Shown: positions 11,254-21,988 of the stretch, piece by piece | Layout: the number at the start of each line of letters is the position of its first letter | Numbering within the stretch: position 1 is the stretch's first letter | Program-made: the position numbers and the translations under genes | Assembly: GCA_951802195.1 (NCBI GenBank) | Contig: OX637629.1 | Span: 1 to 64,000, forward strand | Direction: 5' to 3' | From: Tausonia pullulans | Taxonomy: Eukaryota > Basidiomycota > Tremellomycetes > Cystofilobasidiales > Mrakiaceae | Length of the DNA stretch: 64,000 nt | The notes under the pieces: generated by a model | Database searches by the model: none | Told to the model about the DNA's origin: nothing | Seen by the model: only the letters and a program-made list of their open reading frames with translations

Positions 11254-11784
11254 AGTAGGACGTAGACTAAGATCCTGCAGCAGCTCTTGAATTTTGTGTC
11301 GCCAAGATCGCTGTTATTCTGCCGGATCTGCGACTTTGGCCGCCTGAGCTAGGAGGATCTCGTCCAGCTCGTTCCGTACGTAGCCTCGGAACACTCCAAC
11401 ACAAACATAACCAGAGTCAGCTTTGGTCTTTGTCATGGAATAATAAGGAAGTAAGAGCGGAACAAACCTGCAAAGGACTATTTCCTCGTCCTCTTCAACC
11501 ACTTAGCCCGACCAGGCTGTTAATAAGCATGTTACGATATCATCATGGACTATATCGTGAAAAAAAATAATACCCCGCCAGACGGCGGAATCGCTCGTCA
11601 CTCCAACGTCAAATGAGAGACTGCATTTCTCCCGGCCTCCGGTCGGAGCAAGCCTTTGTATCGGCCCCCGGTCGGAGGAAAACTCGCATCGAGCGGCAGG
11701 ACTTTAGGCCGAGGACAGCTGTCGCGTCTTTGCGCCTTCCACTCAAAACCCGCCAATTCATCTCTCCTATAACATCTGTCAAGC
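11254..11784. other. Intergenic, rhamnosidase upstream region
   Basis: About 530 bp without a recognisable gene. The last 150 bp hold two CCGGTCGG sites (separate entry). Confidence 0.5.
11637..11675 (+). promoter_or_regulatory. Two CCG-N2-CGG sites upstream of the rhamnosidase
   Basis: CCGGTCGG occurs at 11639-11646 and again at 11668-11675, 29 bp apart and 110-150 bp before the GH78 start; the first is part of the palindrome CTCCGGTCGGAG. Everted CGG half-sites are typical targets of fungal Zn2Cys6 activators, which often control glycosidase genes. That they are used here is inference. Confidence 0.3.
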
Positions 11785-12078
11785 ATGTCGTCTCAACCCA
11801 GCATCGACAGAGTAACTCTTGAGCGGTATTCTTCGCCCATCGGAATCGGACACCCACGCCCTTCCATCAGCTGGCGGTTTGTCCAAGACCGTAACACGGT
11901 TGCAAACTTCTCGCAAAAGGCGTACGAACTCAAGCTCTGCAGGTCTGGAAAGCCAGCTTCCGTCCACCATGTGGTTTCCAACGCCAACGTTGCCGTCCCG
12001 TGGCCGAGCAGCGAGCCGTCGCTGGTGTCGAGGGAGCGCCTTCGCATCAGCGTCCGCGCAACTGGCGAAGAGTACTTG

Positions 12079-12436
12079 TGTCAGGATCTTACGGTTCACT
12101 ACATAGGCTCTGTGCTTATGTGGCTGCAGAATCTCGCGGACCCGCCACCTCGGCTCCTCGTCTGTGTAGCATCGCCCTTAATTGCTCAGCTTCCATTTTT
12201 AGCCTCTCTTCAGCCACACTGTCACACACTCTTTGTTTTCTCACCCTTAGTCCATAAGACACTCAGTTCATCGTACAATTTGTTCTACACTCTGACTACC
12301 ATTTGGATTCGACAAATTTGCCCAAGACATCGAAGCGAGCCTGTGTCACTGCCCGCACTTCAGTCTACTATTCCACACACGCCCTCCCCTTAGCACCCGT
12401 CATCCTCAGCCCTTGACCCTTGGGCCAATCCTAACA
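12079..12436 (+). repeat. 5' LTR of the chromovirus
   Basis: 358 bp, TGTCAGGATCTTACGG to CCAATCCTAACA, identical by eye to the 3' LTR. Confidence 0.95.
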
Positions 12437-12505
12437 TCAGTCAGAGTCACCGTCTGTCACCCGCTCGCTCCTAGTGGTCTCCACCTCGACACTGTCCTAG
12501 CCAAC

Positions 12506-13531
12506 ATGGATAATCCCAACGCAGACCCTCGAATCGTTACCGAACTTGCTCTTGCAAGACAGCAAGTTGACCGTCTAAGGACCGCCCTTAAAAATCTCCG
12601 ACAACAACAACAACAACAGACAGAGGTTATCACCTCGCATCCCGAAGTCAAAGACTACCACGGACCTACTCCCCACGCCTTCAGTGGCAAGAGATCAGAA
12701 TCGGAGACCTTCGTCCTCAAGCTTGATAACATTTTTCGCCTGCAACCCGTGTCCCTCGGAACGGACGACATGAGGATTCAATACGCGATCTCACTCCTTA
12801 CGGATGACGCTTTCAACTGGGTCCGCCCTTACCTCCTCGTCGATGATTCCGACCGTCCGGACTGGTTCGACAGCTGGCCACGTTTCAGGGCCCGCCTCCT
12901 CAAAGACTTCGGAGAAATCGACCGCGTCGAAACCGCTCGGCGCGCTCTCAAGGATCTTCGTCAAACGACCACAGTTTCCATCTACGCCTTCGAGTACAGA
13001 CGCCACAAACTCCTCCTTGACTTTGGCGATCAGTATCATCGTTTTAACTTCTTCGACGGTCTCAAGCTTGATGTCAAGGAACGTCTCGTCCGTGCTCAAA
13101 ACTATGCCAACCTCGACGATCTTATCGACGCCGCCATCGAATGGGACAACGCCCTCACCGACTTTCGCCACGCTCATGCACCCCGCAACGTCAGCCGTCC
13201 AACCGTCGCCACAGTCGTCCCTCCCGCTCGTCGTACCTTCTTCCCGTTCGTACCCGTGACCAACACCTCAGCCTCATCATCCGGCCCCGTCCCCATGGAG
13301 GTCGACGCCACCTCTCGGCCTCGTGGCCCCCTCTCCGACGCGGAAAGGGAGCGCCGCCGACGCGACGGCCTCTGCCTATACTGCGCCAGCAAGGACCACC
13401 GAGTTATCAACTGTCCCATCGCTCCTCGTCGATTCTTCAATATCTCGGCTATCTCGGCCACCAATACCGCCAATGGCGTCCCTCGTTCAGCCACAATCAA
13501 GGAGATTATCAACGATCAAGACTCAGCGTGA
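12506..13531 (+). CDS. gag: Chromovirus gag
   Basis: About 341 aa from MDNPNADPRI. A short coiled-coil/Gln-rich stretch near residues 15-45 is followed by the capsid-type region and a CCHC zinc knuckle (CLYCASKDHRVINC) near residue 290, the nucleocapsid signature. It lies in the same reading frame as pol, and the stretch between the two is open, an arrangement that fits stop read-through as used by some LTR retroelements. Confidence 0.88.
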   Translation: MDNPNADPRIVTELALARQQVDRLRTALKNLRQQQQQQTEVITSHPEVKDYHGPTPHAFSGKRSESETFVLKLDNIFRLQPVSLGTDDMRIQYAISLLTDDAFNWVRPYLLVDDSDRPDWFDSWPRFRARLLKDFGEIDRVETARRALKDLRQTTTVSIYAFEYRRHKLLLDFGDQYHRFNFFDGLKLDVKERLVRAQNYANLDDLIDAAIEWDNALTDFRHAHAPRNVSRPTVATVVPPARRTFFPFVPVTNTSASSSGPVPMEVDATSRPRGPLSDAERERRRRDGLCLYCASKDHRVINCPIAPRRFFNISAISATNTANGVPRSATIKEIINDQDSA

Positions 13532-13663
13532 CTAGCCGACCCGTCCGACCCGACGGGTTCGCCTTCGTCTGCCAACGGCCCCTCGCTTTTCGACAACGTT
13601 TCTGGACCCCCTCTTTACTCCTTTTTTATTCAAAACACCAAAGAATCACTTCGCGGTCCTCCC

Positions 13664-16600
13664 ATGCTCCCCCCGGTCGACCGTTTTTCGCTACCCTCTA
13701 ACCCATTCCATTGCCTTTCCACCGACGACATCCCCACGGCTTCCTTTCATGAGGAAGATCACGTCGTCCTGCCCCTCTCCATCGCCTTCGGATCCACCTC
13801 CTTCGACACATACGCACTGATCGACAGCGGTGCCACATCCAACTTCATCGACTCGTCCCTCGTCGACAAGCATTCGGTTCCACTCGTGGTAAAGAACGCC
13901 CCTCGCGCCCTCGAGGTCGTCGACGGTCGCCCGATTGCATCGGGAGCCGTCACGCATCACACCTCTCCCCTGGCCCTCACCGTACCTAGGCATCGACACA
14001 CCGAATCCCTCTCTTTCGACGTCACCTCCCTTGGTCACTATCCGATCATCCTCGGTATTCCCTGGCTCAAACGACACAATCCCTCGATCGACTGGCCAGC
14101 GCATTACCTCGTTTTCGATTCGCAGTACTGCCGGAGCTCCTGCCTCTCACGAGAAACTCCCACCCTAGCCAAACCCCTCAGTCAAGTCCCACCATCGTCT
14201 TTCAACGAGGCTTCATCGCCCTCGTCCCCGCCCTTGTCCTTGTCCTCGCCCAAGCCCTCGTCCTCGCCCAAGCCCTCGTCCTCGCCCAAGCCCTCGTCCT
14301 CGCCCAAGCCCTCGTCCTCGCCCAAGCCCTCGTCCTCGCCCAAGTCCTCGTCCTCGCTCAGGTTCAAGTTCAAGTCCTCGTCCTCGCCCAAGCCCTCGCC
14401 CAAGCCCTCGCCCAAGCCCTCGTCCTCGCCCAAGCCCTCGTTCTCGCCCAAGCCCTCGTCCTCGCCCAAGCCCTCGTCCTCGCCCAAGTCCTCGTCCTCG
14501 CTCAGGTTCAAGTTCAAGTCCTCGTCCTCGCCAGTCAGCCACCGATCGCTCCTCCCTGCCGTCATCTCCGCCACCCGGTCTTCGCCTTACTTCTCTGTTA
14601 TCCCGCCTACGGACCCGCTTGACCCCCCGGACCGTGAGCCTTCACCCCCGGAGATTAATGTACCCGCCATCGTCCCACCGGAGTATCACGCCTACCTCAA
14701 GGTTTTCGAGAAGTCCTCAGCCTCGGAACTACCTCCTCATCGGCCATACGACCATGCCATCACTCTCAAGGACAACACGCAGCCACCCTTCGGGCCAATC
14801 TATGGTCTCTCATCGGTCGAACTCGGCGCTCTTCGTGAGTTCCTCGACGAGAACCTCGCCAAAGGTTTCATCGTCCCCTCGAAATCACCTGCCGCTGCTC
14901 CCATCCTTTTCGTCAAGAAGAAGGACAAATCTCTCCGCCTCTGCGTCGACTACCGCCGTCTCAATGCTATCACCATCAAGAATCGGTACCCGCTCCCACT
15001 CATCTCGGAATCCCTTGACCGGCTGGCCACTGCCAAGTTCTTCACCAAACTCGACCTTCGAGGCGCCTACAACCTCGTTCGGATCGCCCCGGGTGATGAA
15101 TGGAAGACTGCCTTCCGCTGTCGCTACGGGCTGTTCGAGTACAAAGTTATGCCCTTTGGGCTGACGAACGCACCAGCCACATTCCAGCACTTTATGAACG
15201 ACACTCTCCGCGACCTCCTCGACATCTCCGTCATCGTCTATCTAGACGATATCCTCATATTTTCCCCCACCCTCGACACACATCGCCAACACGTTGCCAC
15301 TGTCCTCGAGCGCCTCCTGACAGCGCGCCTCTGGGTCAAGCCGGAGAAGTGCGCCTTCCACCAGGACGAGGTCGATTTCCTCGGCTACATCGTCGGCGCT
15401 CAAGGCATCAAGATGGATCCCTCCAAGATCTCAGCCGTCACAGACTGGCCGGTACCCACCTCGGTCAGACACATCCAGTCCTTCCTCGGATTTGCCAACT
15501 TCTACCGCCGTTTCGTCCACCGGTTCTCAAAAGTCGTCGCTCCCATTACGTCCCTCCTCAAGAAAGGTGTCCCCTTCCACTTCGGACCGGAGCAACTCGC
15601 CGCTTTCAAGACCCTCAAGTCCAAGTTCACCTCGTCTGCCGTCCTCACCGTCTTCGATCCCTCGCTTCCCCTCGTCCTCGAGACGGACTCATCCGATTTC
15701 GCCGTTGCCGGCGTCCTCTCGCAACGCGCCGTTGCCCTTCGCTCGCCACTCCGCCCGATCGCCTTCTACTCGCGCAAGCTCAACCCGGCCGAACTCAACT
15801 ACGAGATCCACGACAAGGAAATGTTGGCGATCATCGAGTGCCTCAAGGAGTGGCGCCATTACTGCGAAGGACACCCATCACCTCTCACCATCTACACCGA
15901 TCACGAGTCGCTCCAGTACTTTACCACCTCCAAAGCCCTCTCCCGCCGTGAGTCCCGCTGGGCCGAGTTCCTCTCTGGTTTCAACTTTGTCGTTATCTAC
16001 CGCCCTGGAGGACGCAATACCGTCGCCGATGCCCTGTCGAGGCGACAGGACCTTTCGGAGGGGAGTCGCCCTTCGGACCAGACACCCAGACGCCTTCTCA
16101 AACCCGACCAGTACATCATTGCCGCCAACCTCAGGTCCCGTCCTTCGGCCGCTGCCGCTCCCCTCAATCAAGCTCCCCTCGATCAAACTTCCTTCAATAC
16201 TATCGGCAACATCCCTGCGCTCTTCGAACCCATTGACTCGGAACCTCCGGAACCCATTCCCGACCTCGATCCTCGCCCCAAGCTCCTTCCTCGTCTTCTC
16301 ACCGCACAACTCGCCGACCCATCACTCGCCCCCCTCATTGACCTCCTCCGTCATCCGAATCGCCCTCGCTCTCCCGACGATGTCAAGGCTCTCCAGGGTC
16401 TCTCGCTCCACCCTACAGACCTCCTTCTCTCGCGCGGCCTCGTCCTCGTTCCGGACGATCACCAGCTACGCCTCGACCTCGTCCGCGCCTGCCACGAGCC
16501 TCGCCTCGCTGGGCACCTTGGCGCTCGCAAGACCCACGACCTTCTTCGACGCTCGTTCACTTTCCCCTCTGATTACACGTTCGTTCAGACCTACACCTCC

Positions 16601-17839
16601 GGCTGCGACCTTTGCGTCCGCAACAAGACAAATCGGCGCGCACCCTTCGGCCTCCTCCAACCGCTTCCGCCACCGACACGCCCTTGGACGATGATCTCCA
16701 TGGACGGCATCGTCAAGCTCCCAACCTCCGACGGCCTCGACTGCATTCAAGTTTTCATCGATCGATTCACCAAGATGGTTCGTCTCGTCCCGTACTGTGA
16801 AGCCGGTTTCGCGGCTCCCGAGCTCGCTCGGATGTACCTCGACCACGTTGTCCGGCACCACGGTTTCCAGACAGACATCACCTCGGATCGCGGATCGACC
16901 TTCACCTCCGCTTTCTGGCGATCTTTCCTCTCTCTCATCGGCACTGCCCCTCATTTCACTACCGCCTTCCACCCCGCGGCCAACGGCCAAACCGAGCGTG
17001 CTAATGCCGTCGTCGAGACCTTCCTTCGGATCTTCTGCAACCACCATCAAGACGACTGGGTCTCGCTCCTTCCCTCCTGCGAGTTCGCTCTCAACAACTC
17101 GCTAGCGGTCGCCACCCAGCACACGCCTTTCTTCGCCAACCACGGTTTCCACCCTCTCTCGTCATCTGACCTCCTCGCCGCCTCTACCTCGCACAATCCC
17201 GCCGCCGATGCCACAGTTGCCAAGCTTCGCGCTCTTCATACCGAGATCCGAGATCACATCCTCGCTGCCCAACGTTCATACAAGACCTTCGCTGATCAAT
17301 CCCGTCGTCCTACCACCTTTCTAGGGGAAGACGGCAAGGATCCTTCCCCTCCGATCTTCAAGACCGGCGATCTGGTCTGGCTCAATCGTCGCAACATTAC
17401 TACCGATCGGCCCTCGCTCAAACTCGATGTCAAACACCTCGGCCCTTTCCGGATCCTCCGTGTGCTCTCGGACATCTCCTTCGAGCTCGACTTGCCTCCC
17501 ACAGTCCCGGTCCATCCTGTTTTCCACGCCTCGCTCCTCTTGCCACACGCCCCCGGACACCCCGGTCAACACCAGCCTGCCGCGTCTCCAGTCAACGCCG
17601 CCGACCCAGAGCTGTACGTCGTCGAACGCATCATCAAGATGGACGTCCGCGACGGCAAGCACTTCTACCTCGTTCACTGGCAAGGCTATCGCGACGAGGA
17701 GGACACATGGGAGCCGTACGATCACGTTGCTCATCTTCGCCTCCTCAAAGCCTTCCACCGCGCCCATCCTGATCTTCCCAAGCCATCGCGTCGAATAATC
17801 CGTCGTCCTTCTCGCCGTCCTCGTCGCCGTAACCCCTAG
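13664..17839 (+). CDS. pol: Chromovirus pol polyprotein
   Basis: About 1391 aa. Visible parts in order: aspartic protease (ALIDSGATSNFID near residue 50), a Ser/Pro/Lys repeat linker (residues about 180-290), reverse transcriptase with the YLDD active site (near 525), RNase H (ETDSSDFAVAG near 670), integrase with an HHCC region (near 945-985) and DDE residues including ITSDRG and HPAANGQTERAN, and a C-terminal chromodomain (LYVVERI..VHWQGYRDEEDTWEP, near 1325-1370). The frame appears whole. The coordinates are those of the open frame from its first Met. Confidence 0.93.
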   Translation: MLPPVDRFSLPSNPFHCLSTDDIPTASFHEEDHVVLPLSIAFGSTSFDTYALIDSGATSNFIDSSLVDKHSVPLVVKNAPRALEVVDGRPIASGAVTHHTSPLALTVPRHRHTESLSFDVTSLGHYPIILGIPWLKRHNPSIDWPAHYLVFDSQYCRSSCLSRETPTLAKPLSQVPPSSFNEASSPSSPPLSLSSPKPSSSPKPSSSPKPSSSPKPSSSPKPSSSPKSSSSLRFKFKSSSSPKPSPKPSPKPSSSPKPSFSPKPSSSPKPSSSPKSSSSLRFKFKSSSSPVSHRSLLPAVISATRSSPYFSVIPPTDPLDPPDREPSPPEINVPAIVPPEYHAYLKVFEKSSASELPPHRPYDHAITLKDNTQPPFGPIYGLSSVELGALREFLDENLAKGFIVPSKSPAAAPILFVKKKDKSLRLCVDYRRLNAITIKNRYPLPLISESLDRLATAKFFTKLDLRGAYNLVRIAPGDEWKTAFRCRYGLFEYKVMPFGLTNAPATFQHFMNDTLRDLLDISVIVYLDDILIFSPTLDTHRQHVATVLERLLTARLWVKPEKCAFHQDEVDFLGYIVGAQGIKMDPSKISAVTDWPVPTSVRHIQSFLGFANFYRRFVHRFSKVVAPITSLLKKGVPFHFGPEQLAAFKTLKSKFTSSAVLTVFDPSLPLVLETDSSDFAVAGVLSQRAVALRSPLRPIAFYSRKLNPAELNYEIHDKEMLAIIECLKEWRHYCEGHPSPLTIYTDHESLQYFTTSKALSRRESRWAEFLSGFNFVVIYRPGGRNTVADALSRRQDLSEGSRPSDQTPRRLLKPDQYIIAANLRSRPSAAAAPLNQAPLDQTSFNTIGNIPALFEPIDSEPPEPIPDLDPRPKLLPRLLTAQLADPSLAPLIDLLRHPNRPRSPDDVKALQGLSLHPTDLLLSRGLVLVPDDHQLRLDLVRACHEPRLAGHLGARKTHDLLRRSFTFPSDYTFVQTYTSGCDLCVRNKTNRRAPFGLLQPLPPPTRPWTMISMDGIVKLPTSDGLDCIQVFIDRFTKMVRLVPYCEAGFAAPELARMYLDHVVRHHGFQTDITSDRGSTFTSAFWRSFLSLIGTAPHFTTAFHPAANGQTERANAVVETFLRIFCNHHQDDWVSLLPSCEFALNNSLAVATQHTPFFANHGFHPLSSSDLLAASTSHNPAADATVAKLRALHTEIRDHILAAQRSYKTFADQSRRPTTFLGEDGKDPSPPIFKTGDLVWLNRRNITTDRPSLKLDVKHLGPFRILRVLSDISFELDLPPTVPVHPVFHASLLLPHAPGHPGQHQPAASPVNAADPELYVVERIIKMDVRDGKHFYLVHWQGYRDEEDTWEPYDHVAHLRLLKAFHRAHPDLPKPSRRIIRRPSRRPRRRNP
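14226..14535 (+). repeat. Coding minisatellite inside pol
   Basis: An 18-bp unit (CCCTCGTCCTCGCCCAAG and variants) encodes repeated SSSPKP. A larger block ending in the FKFKSSSS-coding stretch occurs twice. It forms a low-complexity linker between protease and reverse transcriptase. Confidence 0.85.
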
Positions 17840-17889
17840 CTCTCAGGTCCTTTGCCCTCTCAGGAGTTCGGGCCTTAGCCGGGGGCTCC

Positions 17890-18247
17890 TGTCAGGATCT
17901 TACGGTTCACTACATAGGCTCTGTGCTTATGTGGCTGCAGAATCTCGCGGACCCGCCACCTCGGCTCCTCGTCTGTGTAGCATCGCCCTTAATTGCTCAG
18001 CTTCCATTTTTAGCCTCTCTTCAGCCACACTGTCACACACTCTTTGTTTTCTCACCCTTAGTCCATAAGACACTCAGTTCATCGTACAATTTGTTCTACA
18101 CTCTGACTACCATTTGGATTCGACAAATTTGCCCAAGACATCGAAGCGAGCCTGTGTCACTGCCCGCACTTCAGTCTACTATTCCACACACGCCCTCCCC
18201 TTAGCACCCGTCATCCTCAGCCCTTGACCCTTGGGCCAATCCTAACA
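17890..18247 (+). repeat. 3' LTR of the chromovirus
   Basis: 358 bp, identical by eye to the 5' LTR and followed directly by the target duplication ACTTG at 18248-18252. Confidence 0.95.
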
Positions 18248-21200
18248 ACTTGAGCGCATGGACGCCGTGGTTCAACCTCGATGTGGAAGCAGCCTTGCTC
18301 GAAGCTTCCGATTGGGTAGGTCTCCCACTATCTAAATTCTTGGCTGTATAGCTCATTATAACTCTGCTTCAACAGTCTGCGTCTTTCGTCGGTCCCAACG
18401 TGAAGCAGGATCCAGCTCTTTCCAAGCGACCATGGTACACCAGGACGAGCTTCAACGTGACTGGAAGCGAGCTAGCTGCGCTGGAGAAGAATGGAGGAAT
18501 AGCTCGCATCTATGCCACGGCGCTAGGAGTCTATCAGCTTGAGGTCAACGGGAATCGAGTCGAGGACGCACGCGGTTCGCATGTGCTGGCGCCGGGATGG
18601 CAGTCTTACAAGCATCGACTGCACTACCAGATCTACGACATACCTGCTGCCTGGCTCCGCGTTGGCAGTAACGTCGTAGGAGGCGTCGTCGGCGAAGGAT
18701 GGTATGCCGGCCATCTAACTTGGAGGGAAGGATGGCGGAACATTTTTGGCGAGGACCTCGGCGTCTGCATCCAGCTTGAGCTTGGAGTCAACCACACCAT
18801 CTCTACTTGTGAGGACGGCTGGGAATGGGCCTTTGGTCCTCTACTATCTAGCGAGATTTACGTCGGCGAAACCTTCGACGCCTCGCTGGTCGACGCTGCG
18901 TGGTCTTCCCCTGGATCATTCGGCTCGTCGAAATGGTCTTGGGCGCCCGTCAATCGCGTCTCAACGCCTCCCAGTACCGTCCTTATTGCGCCCGAAGCAC
19001 CACCTATCCGCCGGATCGAGGAGTTGAAGGTCGTCGAAGTCATCACGTCGCCGTCTGGGAAGACGTTGCTCGACTTTGGTCAGAACCTCGTGGGATGGGT
19101 CAAGATCAAGAACATCCCGGCCGGTCTCTCGCTTTCGGTTCGATGCGCCGAAGTCTTGGAGCATGGGGAGCTGGGCGTTCGGCCTCTTCGTGGCGCCACT
19201 GCGACAGACCATGTCAAGCCAGGACCCGTTGCGCTCACCGACTTCGAGCCACTGTTCACCTTTCACGGATTTCGCTACGCGCAGGTCACCGGGTGGGAAG
19301 GCGACTTCGACTCGAACAACTTCACAGCGGTTGTCGTGCATACGGCGATGGAGAGGCTGGGGGACTTTGAGTGTTCGCATCCCATGATTACCCAGCTTCA
19401 TAAGAATGTCGTTTGGGGTCTCCGAGGGAATTTCGTGGGTATTCCTAGCGATTGTCCCCAGAGGGATGAGAGGTTCGTCCTTACGTTTTATCTCCGAACG
19501 TTGAACTGTGTACTAAACTCTTCTCTTGAAGAATGGGATGGACAGGAGACATTCAAGTGAGAAGTTGGATTCTCCCGCTTTCACTGACATGCACTATTCC
19601 AACTAAACTATCTCCATTTTCCCTTTCATTTACAGGTCGTTACACCCACCGCAAGCTTCCTTTACGACACCTCCGCGTTTCTCGGAAACTGGCTCGACGA
19701 TCTTGTCGTGGAGCAAATGAAAGACAACGATGGAATCGTGAACATGGTCGTTCCTGACGTGCTTCAATGGCTCGGACCACCAGTGAGTGTCGTTGCCTAT
19801 TTCTTAGCAGTCAGAAATTCACCTAAAAAGGCTGCTTTGTTAGAACCCTCAAGCAGTATGGGTCAGTTGTTACCTCCGATTGCAGATCCCATCAAAACAT
19901 GATTCTGACATAATTGTTGTCTTAGGCCGACGTTGTCACTCTGGCCCCAAGCACGCTTTACAAGATGTATGGGGATCGTCGTATCCTCGATGATACTCTT
20001 GAAAGCATGGTGGCATGGATGGAGAGAGGCATTCCTCGCGATCCCGTCTCCGGTTTGTGGCTGCAAACTCCCGAGACAGCTCAGCTTGGCGACTGGTGAG
20101 TCTTTACACTAGCATTGCTTTTGAGCTTTCCGCTGAAACCTAAAACAGGCTCGATCCCACGGCGCCGCCCGAGTCTCCCAGTCAAGCCATGACCGACCCG
20201 TTCCTCGTGGCCAACGCGTACTTGGTTTACTGCACAGGCATCCTCAGTACTGTTGCTGGCATCCTCAAGAAGACCGATCTTGTCGAGCGCTACACCAAGG
20301 AAGCGGAGAAGCTCAAGATCCAGTTTCAATTAGAGTACACATCTGCCAACGGACGTCTTGTCTCGGACAGCCAGACCGCTCTTTGCCTGGCGCTCCACTT
20401 CGACCTACTTCCGGTAGAGAGTCGAGGGCATGCTTTGGACCGCCTGGTTTTCCTCATTCGTACCCGAGGCTCGTTCCATTAATTTTGCGAGCTTCATTAT
20501 TTTGTCTGCTGACCCCCTTCCCAAAAGGTTTTAAAATCAGTACTGGGTTTGCTGGAACAGCAATTATCCTCCAAGTGCTCGCCGCCAACGATAAGGTGGC
20601 CCTCGCGTACAGGCTGCTGCAGGAAAAGCAATGCCCTTCCTGGCTGTACCCGGTCTCGATGGGTGCCACTACCGTCTGGGAAAGGTGCCTAATTTCTCCG
20701 AATGGTTGATTAGAGCTACTAACCAAAAAAGCTACTGACAATGCCTTTTTTGAACAGGTGGGATAGCATGCTTCCCGACGGAAGTATTAATGTGAGTTTC
20801 TGTTTTTTTTTTCTTTGTGGAAGCATCGAGGACGCTGATAAATGGTGCCATTCTGTCAACCAGCCGGGGGAGATGACTTCCTTCAACCATTACGCTCTGG
20901 GGAGTGTTGCTGAGTTTCTGCATTCGACTGTGGGTGGTCTGTCCCCTCTCGAACCTGGCTGGAAGCGCATCCTCGTCCGACCTCAACCTGGCGGTACCGT
21001 CACCTCCGCCAAGTCAAACCACATTTCTCCGTACGGGATGATTTCCTGCGAATGGGTGATCGCCGATGGTCACCTCCAAGTCGAGCTCCAGGTTCCACCC
21101 AACGCGACGGCGAGTGTGGTACTTCCTGGCGAAACAAACGAAGTCGGCAGTGGCCAACATAGCTTCAAGGTCAAGTGGCAGAGAGACGAGGCGTGGCCTC

Positions 21201-21256
21201 CCAAGGTCATTCAGCCTTTCATGGCACGGCGCCTCAAAGACGAATTTGCTGCCTAA

Positions 21257-21988
21257 TGAAATGAAATCCTTTCACGTTCTTTTCATACCATTGTAGTCTG
21301 GCCTTTCGAGAGAACAGGAATACTTCAAGTTGAACAAACCAACTCACTTAACTTCAACATTTCCGGCAATTCTCTGTCCCAAGATAATTTTAGTGCTTAC
21401 CCTTCTCACTACTCAGATTGTTGTTGGGGGACGTTTGAAGCGTTTTGCGCCGAGCGCTGAGAGGGGGTGCTCTTTGGATCGACGAGCTGAACAAATAGTG
21501 CACAGGGAGTATCGCACAATAAAGATATGGTGTCACCTGACGCAGAGTCTACAGGAGACGCCTGGGCTGCCTGAGCAAGGCAGAGTCGAAGGCGCCATTA
21601 AGCATAGCCGGGGACTGGGGACCGTTCGGCACCAGCACGGAGTGGAAGACACAATACCAGAGCGCAACGCCCATAGCAAGACTCCATCTCCATGTCTTTC
21701 CTTGCTGCTCCTCTGACTCCTTCCCGCTCCTCACCTCTTCGCTCCCCAATACCTTCCCCGCGTCGTCAGCCGATGATGATGGGTCCTGTGGCGGTGTTAT
21801 TTGATTGTTACGTCTCGTTATCAAGCACGCTGCACGACAGTCGGAGGCCGAGTGAACGCTCTCGGCTCCTTCTGGTCCCACCGCGGCACAACGATGTACC
21901 GAAGCTTGTGAATTCGCCGGTCTGTCCACAGCGACAACAGCTTGAACTTCTTTTCCCTTCCTCTCTCCATGCACAACCCGGCAGCGCA
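21257..21988. other. Intergenic between GH78 and GH3
   Basis: About 730 bp between the rhamnosidase stop and the beta-glucosidase start; it carries the GH3 promoter. Several open frames overlap here but none shows family motifs. No repeat recognised. Confidence 0.5.

Larger units (their letters stand above)
12079..18247 (+). mobile_element. Ty3/Gypsy chromovirus, looks whole, very young
   Basis: A 6169-bp element bounded by two 358-bp LTRs (12079-12436 and 17890-18247) that appear identical base for base, with TG..CA edges and the 5-bp target duplication ACTTG on both sides. Order of parts: gag, protease, reverse transcriptase, RNase H, integrase, chromodomain, which is the Ty3/Gypsy order. 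The C-terminal chromodomain places it among the chromoviruses. Identical LTRs mean insertion too recent to have gathered differences. It sits inside an exon of the rhamnosidase gene. Solo and broken LTRs of the same family are scattered over the window. Confidence 0.96.
11785..21256 (+). pseudogene. Alpha-L-rhamnosidase (GH78), split by a retrotransposon
   Basis: The gene would hydrolyse terminal alpha-L-rhamnose from glycosides. Exon 1 starts at MSSQPSIDRV (11785-12078) and resumes after the element at 18253-18315; the frame continues across the duplicated target ACTTG. Later exons (18376-19472, 19532-19556, then several to the stop at 21256) carry the GH78 concanavalin-like domains and the conserved IPSDCPQRDER..GWTGD catalytic-domain motif split by an intron, followed by the (alpha/alpha)6 barrel and a C-terminal domain ending RRLKDEFAA. 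No signal peptide is seen, so the enzyme would be intracellular and would depend on glycoside uptake. Apart from the insertion the exons look undamaged, so the loss of function is recent. It neighbours GH3 and a transporter. Confidence 0.88.

Noticed and set aside
14182-14574. Minus-strand frames rich in Gly/Glu/Asp/Arg repeats
   Set aside because: They are the antisense of the Ser/Pro/Lys-coding minisatellite inside the chromovirus pol frame.
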